From contig WMKK01000017.1 in NCBI GenBank assembly GCA_012295225.1, positions 392,308 through 456,307 on the forward strand: a DNA stretch of 64,000 nucleotides, in the 5' to 3' direction. The position numbers and the translations under genes are program-made. The stretch is from Ostreococcus mediterraneus (lineage: Eukaryota; Chlorophyta; Mamiellophyceae; Mamiellales; Bathycoccaceae). Numbering within the stretch: the first letter of the stretch is position 1; each line of letters opens with the position of its first letter. Shown here one piece after another: positions 31,665 through 42,022 of the stretch. The notes under the pieces were generated by a model. It ran no database searches, was not told the DNA's origin, and worked only from the letters and a program-made list of their open reading frames with translations.

Positions 31665-32114
31665 CCGCGCGCGCGCGTCAAATTAATTCGCGTGTTCGCG
31701 TCGCACGAATGATGCGGCGGCGGACCCACGTCGAGCTCTTGCCTCTGCGCGCTGTCGTCGTTCGCGTCGCGTCGGACGACGAACACCCGATGCGATCGGT
31801 CGCGATTCGATTCGACTGCGACGATTCGACCGCGCGATGCACGCACTGAGGACGACGCGCGCGACGGTATGCGGCGCACGCGACGACGACGACGACGGTG
31901 GTTTGAAATTGAAACACATGAAAAAGCAAAATCCGTACATGTGTGTACATGTGCGTACATGTGTGTACACGCGCGTGGCCTCGAGGACGCGAGAGAGAAG
32001 ACGTACGACGCGGGCGATCGCTGTGCGAGGTATCATCCATGCGTGCTATAGAGTAGTGCGGTTGCGCTACAACGGGTGAACTATGTTGGTGGTCTATCTA
32101 TGGGTGTGGTGGAG
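31665..32114. other. Intergenic region: SHMT promoter side and GON4L-like 3' side
   Basis: 450 bp without a visible gene. It contains a 10-bp tandem repeat (31935-31970) and GAC/GTC runs. Only the left part can be the SHMT promoter, since the gene to the right ends here. Confidence 0.5.
31935..31970. repeat. GTACATGTGY 10-bp tandem repeat
   Basis: Three full copies of GTACATGTGT/C plus a partial fourth (GTACAC). Each copy contains the palindrome GTACATGTGTAC-like core, so the block can fold or offer repeated sites. It lies about 270 bp upstream of the SHMT start. Confidence 0.85.
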
Positions 32115-34584
32115 CTAGGGGCGGGACGGGACGGCGCGCGCGGGCGCGGATGACGGCGGGCGTCGGCGGGACGCCTTGAGTTGGTCGTATCGAATAGCCA
32201 CGGCGTCGAGTGAGCGGCCGTGACACGGTGCACCGAGCGCGACGAGGGGTTCAAATGGTTCACCGAACGCGGCGGCGTCGATGATGGCGCGGTCTTGGTC
32301 GATGGTCCATTCGCGCGCCGCGCGGGCGAGACGGGCGGTGGGCGGCTTGGGCGGCGCTCGGATGGCGGCTCGGGCGGTGGCGGTGCCGTCGCTGTCGTCG
32401 TCGTCGTCGTCGTCGCTATCGACCATGTGTTCGCGCTCGCGATCGTCGTCGGAGTCTGAATCTGGTAATTGCTCGCGCGCGACGTTGCGACGCGCGTCGC
32501 CGTGGACGTCGTCGTCGGTGTCTGAATCCGCAATGTCTTCGCGCGCGATGTCTTCGCGCCTCTTTGCGCGCGCCTTCTCATACTCGATGCGTTTCTGACG
32601 CGCGCGCTTGTACCTGGGTATGATTTCGCGCATGAGTACTGGATTTATCGCGAGGTTTGCGTCATTATCGAGCTCGTTCGTCATGAGTTCGCGCCAGAGC
32701 TTGTGCGCGGCGCGCGGAAGACGATTGGTCAATTTGGCGCACACGCGCGTCCACACGCATTCAACGTAGGCGAAATGTCCATCCTTTGACTTGATATTCG
32801 CGATTTCGCGTTGAATCGTGGATATTTCGTTTTCATCCAACGCCCTGAACACGTGCTCGTACGTCTTGCGAATGCAATTGTTCTCGATATCTTTCACTTT
32901 ACCCAGGCGCAAACGCACGTGTCTCGCAACGTCGGCGCACGAGTACACAACGCACAGTGTTTTTGCAATCTTCGGCCAATCGTTGGCGTAGTGCTTGATT
33001 CCAATTGCGAGTAGTTCGTCTTCACTCTTGAGCCACACCGATGCGAGGCGTTTGCGACGATCGGAAACATCTGCACACAAGATTAACGCCGGATTTGGAC
33101 GCACGCGTTCGAGAAACGCCCGTGCGACATCCGCCACCGCCTTGGGAATCGGCTTCCAACGTTCATCATACTTTTCGTCGGCGTTGGCGGCGTCGAGTGT
33201 TCGATAACCACGCAGTCTGTGCGATGGCTCTATCTCCCTGAACAACGTATCTCGCCGAACGTGCGTCGAAGACGGCGGTTGGCGCGCCAGACGCTTACGT
33301 CCGGTGGGCGTGTTCGCCGCCTTGAACGCTTCGCGCGGACTGTACCAAACTTCTGGTGGGTCAATGTACCCCAGATCATTGATAGCGGTGACGAAATCGA
33401 AACTCTGCCGCAACGGTTCGCAATCGAATACCGTGAGCACGTTGCGTGATTCAGGCGCTTTGTACCACGACGCCGTCTCTGGCGTCGGTTGAAAAAATTG
33501 CGCCCCGTACGGCGCCGCGTTGACGCGCCGTTTCAATTCATAATTATCCGATCCAGCGCGTTGCATGGCGGTGATGAGCGAAAACACCACTCTAGCGGTT
33601 GGAATCGCTCCCTTATCCGTAGCCGTCATACAAAATGACTGAAAAAGCAGCTGCGTGTGTTGATGAATTTGTTGGTTCAACCGCGTGACTTGCTCGACGG
33701 TAAAATCCGCCAATCGCATCGTCACTGGCGTCGCCTTCGCGGACTGTTTCCCCAGCCCCTTCCTCCCGCCTCGTTTTCGCTTCACCAGCGGTCTACGTAC
33801 TAATGGTTGATGGTTATAATCGCCACCGCCTATTGCGCTGAGCGGACGCGCCGAACGCCTGAGCTCGGATGCGGGCGCGCTCAATCCTCCCGCGCGCCTC
33901 GCCGCGCGTCGCTCCTCTCGCACGCGCCATTCAAACGCCGCCGCCTCAGGGTCTTCCTCGGCGTAATCATCATCGTCGTCGTCATCCTCGTCATCGTCTC
34001 GTCTCGGCAGCACGCTCGTGCCACCGACGTCAACCTCCCCGCCGTGATGCAACGCGCTCGACAACGACGTCAAGAAATTTTGATACTCGGTTTCTTCATC
34101 CAAAAACGCAAACTCTTGTTCATCCACGCCGAAGAGCTGTTCATTGAGTCCTATGGCGTCGACATCGGCCTCAGCTAAATTGACCTTTGCCCGGGTGCGT
34201 CGCGCCACGGCGTTCGCTAACGTCGCATCATCGTCGTCGTCGTCAGACTCGTCAAACATGAAATCCGCCGCTCGAGCCGCCGCCGTCGCCGGACTCGAAA
34301 GCCACGACGTATCCCCGCCACCTCCGCGCCCTCGTCTCCCACCACCGCCGCCGCTGTGTGACGTCGATAAACCCATAAACATCTCCGCACTGACATCAAA
34401 AGCATCGTTGAATAACGCCTCGGCGCGCCCCGGAGACGTCGTCGAATTCAAACGCGACTGTCGCGCGACATCCGCGTCGAGCCATTCACTAAAGTCAACC
34501 TCGTCTTCTAAATCCGCAAAGTCATCGTCGGAATCGGACGGTGCGTCGCTGACGTCGGAATCGTCCATGTCTTCGCGTTCGATG

Positions 34585-34617
<33 letters not shown>

Positions 34618-34817
34618 TCGTCGTCGTCGCGGCGCTGCCTCGCGTGAGCACCATCACCTTCAACATCGTCGTCGTCGTCGTCGTCGTCATCGTCCCAGTC
34701 GCTCGCATCGAGGTTGCCTAGCACGTAATCTTCATCCAGGTCATCATCGCTGGCGAGTTCGTAATCCTCAAGCGTCGGTGCTCGCGCAGTCGTCGCGCGC
34801 GGTGGGGGCGAATCCAT
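32115..34817 (-). CDS. GON4L-like acidic nuclear protein with SANT/Myb-like domains
   Basis: A 900-residue protein. The N-terminal third is very acidic (runs of Asp coded by GTC repeats around 34588-34700). The middle has a basic patch (RRPLVKRKRGGRKGLGK) followed by VEQVTRLNQQIHQHTQLLFQSFCMTA, which resembles the conserved QQxxQHxQLLTQ block of GON4L/YARP. Next is a SANT-like segment, WLKSEDELLAIGIKHYANDWPKIAKTL, and near the C-terminus a second Myb-like segment, WTIDQDRAIIDAAAFGE...LDAVAIRYDQL. These suggest a chromatin or transcription-repressor role in the nucleus. I chose the ATG at 34817 (MDSPPPRATT); the frame continues upstream into NSA2 but without conserved sequence. Confidence 0.7.
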
Positions 34818-34954
34818 CGCCGCCCAAGCGCAACCGCCGCGCTCTGAGGCTGTTGTGCAGTCGCGCGCGTCATAGTACGTGAATGAATATGTTACAAGGG
34901 CTATGGGTGTCGAGTCAAAAAACACACAACAACGCGTGTGCACGTGTGTGCGCG

Positions 34955-35737
34955 CTAGACGAGCAGCACGCCGTTGACGCACCCGTCGTTTTCGGGGTTG
35001 TTTGTGATTTGCGCGTACTTGCCCCAGACGACTTTGCCACCGGGCGTGACCAAGCCGAGTTCGCTGACGTTGACTTCGATAATCGTCCCCTTGGTGAGCA
35101 CGCCTAGGGAGGAGTACATCGGACCGTTGGGGTTCTTCTTCACGCCCAATATCTCGAGCTGGAACGTCGCCTTGAGCTCGGGATGGGTGATGTGCGCCTT
35201 GGTAAACCGCAAGCCCGACGGCCGAATGAAGCGCTCGTACTTTGGAGGTTTGCGCGTAAAGCCCGGCCCAACGAATGTCGCCTTGGTAATCATGCGTTTC
35301 CATGACTTTTTCATGCGCTTCCCCGAGCGCATGACTTTAAACATCTCATCTTCCGCGATTGGACGCACTTTCGGCAGAGGAACTTCCCATTTCCCCGCCT
35401 TTTCCTTGCGCTTTTGCTTAATCGTATTGCTCAGCACCTTGGCGCGAGACGTTTGCTCGCGATCGAGTAAATACGCTGGAATCGCCCCTGGTGCGACATC
35501 TTCCTCAACCTTGTGCTTATTGTCTCTCTCACTGTGCGAATTAATCGTCTTCTTCATCTCAACCTTCTCCGCATGCCGCTTCTTCGCATACAACTTGGCT
35601 TTCAAACCGATGAGACGTTGCGCCACCTGACTGCGCTTCTTGGGCGCGCGCGCCTCCTTCTTCCTCGCTCGTTCCTCCGTATCCAGACGCTTACCGAAGC
35701 GCTTCTGGAACAGCTCGATGTGCTCATTTTGCGGCAT
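34955..35737 (-). CDS. NSA2: Ribosome biogenesis protein NSA2
   Basis: A 260-residue nucleolar protein needed for 60S subunit maturation (27S rRNA processing). It matches the family end to end: [19 protein letters not shown], the [21 protein letters not shown] basic block, [57 protein letters not shown], and the eS8-like C-terminal domain ending [22 protein letters not shown]. Full family length. Confidence 0.98.
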   Translation of the reverse strand: MPQNEHIELFQKRFGKRLDTEERARKKEARAPKKRSQVAQRLIGLKAKLYAKKRHAEKVEMKKTINSHSERDNKHKVEEDVAPGAIPAYLLDREQTSRAKVLSNTIKQKRKEKAGKWEVPLPKVRPIAEDEMFKVMRSGKRMKKSWKRMITKATFVGPGFTRKPPKYERFIRPSGLRFTKAHITHPELKATFQLEILGVKKNPNGPMYSSLGVLTKGTIIEVNVSELGLVTPGGKVVWGKYAQITNNPENDGCVNGVLLV

Positions 35738-36342
35738 GTCGTTCGGTCTATCTCACGCGTCGATCCGCACCACCTCTGGCGAGCGAACGACGCGAATCGA
35801 ATCGAACGAATCGAATCCAATGAATCTCCAGCCGCCACCTCGAGCGCTGTCGACGCGCGCGCGTCTTCGTCGTTCACCCTTTCCCTCGGTGCGTGCGCCG
35901 ATGACTCGAATCACGCGCGCACGCACGCGCGCGTTGTATCGCTCGCGTTCTGTGCGCTGCTCGTCGTCGACCCCGTCGTCGTCGTCGTCGTATGTCGTCG
36001 TCGTATGTCGTCGTCGTCGTCGTCGTCGTCGTCGTGGGCTGGCGCAGTGGTTTTGGATTGACCACGTCGTCGATTTCACCAATCATGACTCCGCGGATAG
36101 GCCGAGGGTGGGGCTGTATGCGTCGATTTCACCAATCATGACTCAGAGGATAGGCCGAGGGTGGGGCTGTATGCGTCGATTTCACCAATNGCCGAGGGTG
36201 GGGCTGTATGCGTCGATTTCACCAATCATGACTCAGAGGATAGGCCGAGGGTGGGGCTGTATGCGTCGATTTCACCAATCATGACCAGGAGACGCGTGAC
36301 CCACTCGGCGGTCCCCCGCGCGAGCGATCCCGCGGTCGTCCT

Positions 36343-36385
<43 letters not shown>

Positions 36386-36425
36386 GACAGACGACGACGC
36401 GTGCGGTGCACACGCGGGTGCGGGA

Positions 36426-36458
<33 letters not shown>

Positions 36459-36601
36459 TCTAAGGCGTCGGACGGGCGTAGACAGAGCGCGGCGTGGCGT
36501 CGGACGCGCGTAGAAGGTGGGATCGGGATCGGTGGAGCGCGCGCGCGCGGGCTCGGTGGGCGTGGCGTGGGTATAGTATTATTCGTTAATACGCGAAAGA
36601 G
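35738..36601. promoter_or_regulatory. Divergent intergenic region with minisatellite and CGT runs
   Basis: 864 bp, the largest gap in the window, between the divergent NSA2 and RETICULATA-related genes. It contains CGT trinucleotide runs (about 35970-36045 and 36345-36385), the 53-bp minisatellite at 36072-36286, a GAC run (36428-36460) and GTATAGTATTATTCGTTAAT (about 36571-36590) just before the plus-strand ATG, the best core-promoter candidate. Open frames here are products of the repeats. Confidence 0.5.
36072..36286. repeat. 53-bp minisatellite with an assembly gap
   Basis: Head-to-tail copies of a 53-bp unit beginning GATTTCACCAATCATGACTC: 36072-36124, 36125-36177, a broken copy 36178-36214, 36215-36267 and a partial copy 36268-36286. 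Unit 1 differs from the others by CGC for AGA. Base 36190 is N and stands where 17 nt of the unit are missing, so the true array is longer than shown. The unit length is not a multiple of three, so it does not code. Confidence 0.95.
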
Positions 36602-37999
36602 ATGATGGTTGTGATGGCGTCGTCGTCGTCGGTGGTGGTGGCGGCGGTGTGTCGGGGGACGACGACGACGACGACGTCGAGCGGCGAGCGGCGGTCGAGC
36701 GGCGTCGGGACGAGTCGCGCTCGGGCGTCTTCTTCGACGTCGGCGTCGGCGTCGGCGTCGTTTGGGCGCGTGTGTCATGGTGTGCGATGGTTGTCTTCGT
36801 CTGCGTCGTCTGTGTGTGCGTCTGCGTCGAGGGCGTCGAGGGCGAGTCGAGCGGTGGCGTTTGGGCGAGGACGACGGTGGACGTTTGACCGCCGGGCCGA
36901 GGCGTCGAGAGGCGACGACGGGGGCGGGTTCTCGGGTGGTGGAGGCGGTGGACACGGCGGTAGTGGTGGTGGTGATGACGGTGGGGAGAACGACGATGGC
37001 GAGGACGAGGACGAGGACGAAGTTGGGAGGCAATTTAAGAATGAGCGCAGCGCGGAGGAGGTTGAGCGGGTGTGCGAGGAGAACGGTTTGGACATTCCTC
37101 AAGACTTGCTCGAGGCGGATGGTGGTATGATGCGCGCGGATGTTCTGGATTTATACGTCAAGTACAGTAAGGTGGGAATATTAGCCTTCTTGATGAATAT
37201 GTTCCCCGCCGTGCGCGATCGCATGCTGGCTGATCCGAGGTTTGCGTTCAAATTGTTGGTGGAAACCGGCGCCGACGCCGTGATGAACACGGCGATGGAG
37301 TTGAAGCAGCGGCGCGAGACGTTTTGGGATGAGTTTGAATTCTTTGCGTGCGATCAAATCGCGGCGTTTGCGGTGAACACGGCTATTATTACTATTTGTT
37401 CTCCCGCTATCGTGCTCGGGAACACGACGCGTTCGATGCGTAAACTCGGCGAGTTATCCAAAAACGCCAACGGGGCAACCAAGTTGATGTACAAGACGCG
37501 TCAGTACATCGGGTCGTTACCACCCAACGTATTCATGATTAATCCGAAACTTGGAATGTTGGACAAACTCGTACGCGGAGCTGCATGTGTCGTGGCGCGT
37601 GGTGGGCAAATCTTTTTTGTCTCCACGTTGTGCGGCGCGGTTGGCCAGATGACGGCGAATAGTTTGATGATGCTTCGCCGCGCCGCGGGCACGGACAAGT
37701 ATAGCAAAGCGTACGCGGCGTCAATCGACGACTCAGTGGATCCGCCTGTGATCGACACTGGCTTGTTATGGGGGCGATTCATGTGCGTCTCTGCAAACGT
37801 ACGTCAACAACTCGTCATCGGAGGAGAGCGCGCGGTGGAAAGCTTTGCGAGCGGCATGTCCCACGGCATTGCTCGACGCTGGACGCGCGGTACGACGATT
37901 GCGTTACGCATGTTGAATAACGTCAAGGGTGGACACGACTTCAACGAGTTTGTGATCGCTGAGGCGATCGCCGAAGCTGGTCGACGCGGGGCGGCGTAA
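36602..37999 (+). CDS. RETICULATA-related plastid envelope protein (DUF3411)
   Basis: A 465-residue member of the plant RETICULATA/RER family, integral proteins of the plastid inner envelope that affect leaf cell metabolism and mesophyll growth in plants. An N-terminal Ser/Arg-rich transit sequence is followed by a Gly/Asp-rich linker (GGGFSGGGGGGHGGSGGG, then DEDEDE). The DUF3411 core starts near IPQDLLEADGG and includes MFPAVRDRMLADPRFAFKLLVETGADAVMNTAMELKQRRETFWDEFEFFACD, with several hydrophobic helices (IAAFAVNTAIITICSPAIVL; GQIFFVSTLCGAVGQM). Molecular function is unknown. Confidence 0.85.
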   Translation: MMVVMASSSSVVVAAVCRGTTTTTTSSGERRSSGVGTSRARASSSTSASASASFGRVCHGVRWLSSSASSVCASASRASRASRAVAFGRGRRWTFDRRAEASRGDDGGGFSGGGGGGHGGSGGGDDGGENDDGEDEDEDEVGRQFKNERSAEEVERVCEENGLDIPQDLLEADGGMMRADVLDLYVKYSKVGILAFLMNMFPAVRDRMLADPRFAFKLLVETGADAVMNTAMELKQRRETFWDEFEFFACDQIAAFAVNTAIITICSPAIVLGNTTRSMRKLGELSKNANGATKLMYKTRQYIGSLPPNVFMINPKLGMLDKLVRGAACVVARGGQIFFVSTLCGAVGQMTANSLMMLRRAAGTDKYSKAYAASIDDSVDPPVIDTGLLWGRFMCVSANVRQQLVIGGERAVESFASGMSHGIARRWTRGTTIALRMLNNVKGGHDFNEFVIAEAIAEAGRRGAA

Positions 38000-38143
38000 T
38001 AATAATATCAACCGTCGCGAGTCGCTCTTGCATAATCGTTGGCGAACCATCCTAATGGATAGTGGTCGTGTCAGCTGAGAATATCTGCTACTATTTAGTT
38101 TGCTTGCAATTAAAAAACATACTCAATTGTGTATTAACCATCA

Positions 38144-39072
38144 TCACTGCGCCGCCGACGCGCCTTGTCTAAGAGACGCCTCGTACGCCTCCAACGGCGC
38201 GGGCAACGTGCCTTCGCGGTCGACAAACTTACGCATCTTTGGTGGCGTTCGAGCGGGTTTAGGTAAACCTTGCGGAAACTTGTGCGGTTTCAACAACGCG
38301 CGCAAGCCGAGTCGGTTGTAGTGCACGCGCGTCACCGTCCCGCCCGCAGCTTCGATGAGCTCCTTGGCTTTGGCGCTCACTCGCGACACTTCCAAGTTCA
38401 CCTTGATGTTGAACGTCGAACTCAAATCATCTTCTTGCTCAGCGTTCTCGCCCTGACTGTCTTCTTCCCCGTCTGTCTCATTCTCTTCTTCTTCTTCGTC
38501 ATCGTCGTCGCTGAACTCCACCATTCCTCGGCGCGATCGAGCTAGAATTTTCACGCCGTGTTTGATTTTTCGATTCACCGCTCCTGCGTCGACGAAATCC
38601 TTCATCGTCAACGTCCGCGGGTTTTCATAATCATACTCCCCAAATCGCCCAGCCTTAATGTATGCTTGCAAAACATCCAAGTTCAAAGGATTAAACGTCA
38701 TCATATGCGGATTATGCATCCCTCGTCGAGGTAAAGTTAACCGCAAAGGCGTCTGCCCGCCTTCAAAACCCAACCGCGGCTTTCCCCCGGCGCGCGACTT
38801 TTGCCCCTTATGCCCACGCCCCGCGGTCTTCCCCTTGCCGCTCCCGATGCCTCGACCGAGTCTCTTCCGCGCCTTTCGAGCTCCATCCACATCTCGCAAG
38901 TTATCAAGCCTTAAAATCCCTCCTTTATCGTGTTCAATCGCCGCGCCCGGTCGCGCCACCACGCCCTTGCGTCGCCAATCCTCATCCATCATCACGAGCT
39001 CCCGCATCGATTTCTCAAGCGCATCCACATCCGCGCGGTCGACGATGCGTGCATCATCATCATCATCATCAT

Positions 39073-39105
<33 letters not shown>

Positions 39106-39304
39106 CACTGAATGATCGCACGAACGGCGTTGAAGACGCGAACATGGCTCGATCGCCTCGACGCATCATCATCGTCGTCGCCGTCGCGACGTCGATGCAT
39201 GATGACGATGACGACGACGACGACGACGACGCGCTCGACGTCGATGCGATCGTTCGCGTCAACGCCTTGGCGAGCGAACGCGCGTGCGTGGATGCGCGTG
39301 ACAT
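38144..39304 (-). CDS. MRPL15: Mitochondrial ribosomal protein uL15m with acidic insertion
   Basis: A large-subunit ribosomal protein, 386 residues. After a Ser/Thr/Arg presequence ([21 protein letters not shown]) and an Asp run comes the L15 signature: [36 protein letters not shown] (split by normal spacing), [17 protein letters not shown], and later [35 protein letters not shown]. Between them, near the end of the conserved domain, lies a strongly acidic insert of about 35 residues ([18 protein letters not shown]...). ATG at 39304 chosen because the presequence starts there; the frame is open to 39367. Mitochondrial rather than plastid is inferred from the C-terminal extension. Confidence 0.9.
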
Positions 39305-39768
39305 GATGTGATGACGTTCAAGCGGCGGCGTCACGTTTTCGTCAAGGTGTCTAGGGTTTACGGGCACTGTACAAGCGAATCATTCGTGCGCCATGCCTGT
39401 GCGATCGATTCAAGCGTCTCCCAAGGAGTGGCATTTTTGAAATCTACACAACTGTGCGATTACCCGCGCTGCGTTGCATAAGATCAGCATCCGTGAAACC
39501 AACACACCAGCATCCGTGAAACCAACACACACGTGAAACCAACACAGCATCCGTGAAACCAACACACCAGCATCCGTGAAACCAACACACACGTGAAACC
39601 AACACAGCATCCGTGAAACCAACTCACCGTGACACTCGTGCGTCGCCGATGCGTCGCGGAATGACCGCGCGCGCGTCCACATGGACATGGAATATAAACA
39701 GACACTTTTATGATGACCGTTTACGTGCCACTGCGTGACGTTTGACTCGCGAACGACCCCAGTGCGCG
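39305..39768. promoter_or_regulatory. Divergent intergenic region with 60-bp repeat
   Basis: 464 bp between the divergent uL15m and DUF819 genes. It is dominated by the nested repeat at 39487-39623. A 92-residue minus-strand open frame (39410-39688) results from a repeat length divisible by three and has no recognisable protein features; I do not call it a gene. Confidence 0.5.
39487..39623. repeat. 60-bp nested tandem repeat
   Basis: Two perfect 60-bp units (39487-39546, 39547-39606) and a partial third (to 39623). Each unit is itself built from three copies of the core CGTGAAACCAACACA, two of them preceded by GCATC. The higher-order structure shows amplification of a block of shorter repeats. 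Confidence 0.95.
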
Positions 39769-41130
39769 ATGCGCGTCGTCACCGGCGCCGCGCTCGGTGC
39801 GGCGAGCGCGCGAGGACGCGTCGACGGACGAGGACGCCGCGCGCGCGATGGGTATGGGTGTCGTCGTCGCGCGGTGTCGTCGACGATCATGTCGTGGACG
39901 TTGGGAACTCAAACGACATCATCATCATGTCGCCGTCGTCGTTGTCATCGCGCGTCGTCGGTGTCCTCGGTGACGATGATGTCGTCCACGTTCATGACGT
40001 CGCCGATGACGGTGGCGGCGGTGGTGTTGGGGTGCGCGTACGCGGGCGAACGCGCCAAGGCGACGCGGGTCGGGCGGGCGTTGTCTGGACCGGTGAGCGC
40101 GATGGCGCTCGGGGCGCTCGTGGCGAATGTAGCGGGTCAAGGGACGATGGCGTGGGAATTGGGTGAAGTACAAAAGTTGGCGGCGTTTTTGGCGACACCG
40201 TTGTTGCTCTTTGGCGCCGACGTGCGCGAAACGTTGACGTCGACGCGCAAGTTGTTGACGCCATTCATCGTGGGCGCGATTGGTACCGCGATTGGCGCGC
40301 TCGTCGCCACGATTGTGGTGTTTCGAACGTTCGGGGGTTGTGATTATGGTGGTTTGGGGCATCAAGACGCGTGGAAACTCGCGGCGGCGCTCGCGGCGAA
40401 GAATATCGGAGGTGGGTTGAATTACGTCGCGGTGGCGTCCACGTTGGGCATGTCATCGAGCGCGTTTGTAGCTGGAATCGCGTGTGATAACGTGTTCGCG
40501 TTGATTTACTTTCCGTTGGTATCGTTTTTGGCGAATAAACACCGTGGAGCGGAGTCTGCCGCCGGTGAAGCGTCAACCTCCGAATCCGCCGCTTTCGGAG
40601 ACGCGCCCAAGCCGACGCGCGTAGGAGACATTTTGGGCGCAGCGTTCGCAGCGTGCGCCATGCTCGCCCTCGGCCAAGCCATCGCTCCGAACGCCGCGTT
40701 GCCAACGACAACCGCACTCACCGTGCTCTTTGCCACGTGCGCACCGAAATCATTGACCGAACCGTTGTCGATGACTGGACAAATTCTCGGCGACGCCTTG
40801 CTCTTTGTCTTCTTCGTCATCGCCGGCGCTTCCGGCGCATCCCTGGCGTCATTGAACCCATCCGTCTTAGGTTTCCTCGCCATCCTCTACGCCGTGCATT
40901 TAACCATCATCCTCGTCTCCTCCGCAACCGTGTTCAGCAAAGACGACCCTCGAGTCGCCGTGCTCGCCTCCAACGCGTGCGTCGGCGGCCCAGCCACCGC
41001 CGCCGCCCTCGCCTCCGCCGCGCGTTGGCCCGATTTGCTCGTGCCTGGCATACTCATCGGTCAATTCGGTAACGCCATCGCCACATTCATCGGTCTCGCC
41101 CTCGCCGCGTCCTTTCGTCGCGTCTTGTAA
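39769..41130 (+). CDS. DUF819-family multi-span membrane protein, likely plastid
   Basis: A 453-residue hydrophobic protein with about nine or ten predicted membrane spans (for example MTVAAVVLGCAYAG, LLTPFIVGAIGTAIGALVATIVVF, VLGFLAILYAVHLTIILVSSATVF). Family-type features are AKNIGGGLNYVAVASTLGMSSS, GIACDNVFALIYFPLVSFLA and SNACVGGPATAAALA, which fit the DUF819 (YjcL-like) family of unknown transport function found in bacteria and plant plastids. The first 80 residues are Arg/Ser-rich and likely a transit peptide. ATG at 39769 is the first in frame. Confidence 0.82.
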   Translation: MRVVTGAALGAASARGRVDGRGRRARDGYGCRRRAVSSTIMSWTLGTQTTSSSCRRRRCHRASSVSSVTMMSSTFMTSPMTVAAVVLGCAYAGERAKATRVGRALSGPVSAMALGALVANVAGQGTMAWELGEVQKLAAFLATPLLLFGADVRETLTSTRKLLTPFIVGAIGTAIGALVATIVVFRTFGGCDYGGLGHQDAWKLAAALAAKNIGGGLNYVAVASTLGMSSSAFVAGIACDNVFALIYFPLVSFLANKHRGAESAAGEASTSESAAFGDAPKPTRVGDILGAAFAACAMLALGQAIAPNAALPTTTALTVLFATCAPKSLTEPLSMTGQILGDALLFVFFVIAGASGASLASLNPSVLGFLAILYAVHLTIILVSSATVFSKDDPRVAVLASNACVGGPATAAALASAARWPDLLVPGILIGQFGNAIATFIGLALAASFRRVL

Positions 41131-41390
41131 TACTAACGGTACAGTAGTACTACTGTACAATGTGTACATACTGACTGCATGAATGAGACACGTGTCTTGT
41201 TTTGATGATCACTCGCGCGCGTCACTCGCGCGCCCGTGCGTCGCGGACTTCCGTCGTCGGTGTTCGCGTCGTCGTCCGTGTCATCGGTGTCGCGGAATTC
41301 CGTCGTCGTCGTCTCGCGCGCTTCACCACCCCGGTCGTCGTCGTCGTCGTTGAGGTTTGCCGTACCGGTCGTTCGTGACGTTGTAACGCC

Positions 41391-41505
41391 ATGGATTCTC
41401 CCGGGCACGCGCGCGTGAACGCCAACGGCATGGATGGCGAAATGCGTCAATTGAAGGTGCGTCGTCGTCGTCTTTGTCGTCGTCGTCGTCGTCGTCGTCG
41501 CGCGT

Positions 41506-41541
<36 letters not shown>

Positions 41542-41838
41542 AGTCGCGCGGGTGTCGCGTGGAATCTCAGCGACTAACGTCTAGGCGACGCGTAGGAGTT
41601 GCAAGCGAGCCGGGAAGAGCTTTTAAATCGCGTACATGGGTTGAAGAGTGAGCTTCAAGATTGGCGGTATAAAATGGACTCGCAGGTGAAGAATTATCGC
41701 GGGGAGCTGAGTTCGTTGAAAGAGACGCTCGGGAGCGAAGTCGCGGCGTTGCGACGAGAGCTGGAAGAGACGAGCGAGCGTTTGAAGAAGAACATTGTCA
41801 AGCACGACGTGCATGGGAAGATTGCGGGAGCGAATTGA
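41391..41838 (+). CDS. Small coiled-coil protein, two exons
   Basis: Exon 1 (41391-41456) encodes MDSPGHARVNANGMDGEMRQLK. The intron (41457-41595, 139 nt) starts GTGCGTCG, carries CGT and GT microsatellites, has CGACTAACG about 20 nt before the end and stops at CGTAG. Exon 2 (41596-41838) continues in phase 0 ELQASREELLNRVHGLKSEL. The 102-residue product is almost entirely heptad-like coiled coil (LKSELQDWRYKMDSQVKNYRGEL, LKETLGSEVAALRRELEETSERL). Similar small coiled-coil proteins occur in land plants, as far as I recall, without known function. No signal or membrane segment. Confidence 0.8.
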
Positions 41839-42022
41839 TACAGATATGTTCGATAGGCTGACTTGTTTTGGACCGTTTAGAACGTGCACAGAGAAATGTA
41901 ACAACAGATGCGAATTCGACGCCGAAATTAGAACGCGCGGATGCTGATGCTGGTGGCGTCCAATTGTGGTTGACTCAATCCACATTTGTTGCCACGCAAG
42001 GTTGCCACGACACGCGCCAAGG

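Noticed and set aside
30558-31712. A 384-codon plus-strand open frame opposite SHMT
   Set aside because: It is exactly antisense to a well-conserved enzyme, is rich in Arg/His/Gln, and has no domain. It is a GC-rich shadow frame.
34818-35303. Extension of the GON4L-like protein upstream into NSA2
   Set aside because: The frame is open only because it is a shifted reading of the conserved NSA2 gene on the same strand.
36072-36286. CRISPR-like array
   Set aside because: The units are contiguous with no unique spacers, in a eukaryotic nuclear context; it is a minisatellite.
39410-39688. A 92-residue repeat protein on the minus strand
   Set aside because: It consists almost wholly of the 60-bp repeat and has no signal, domain or promoter; repeat length divisible by three explains the open frame.
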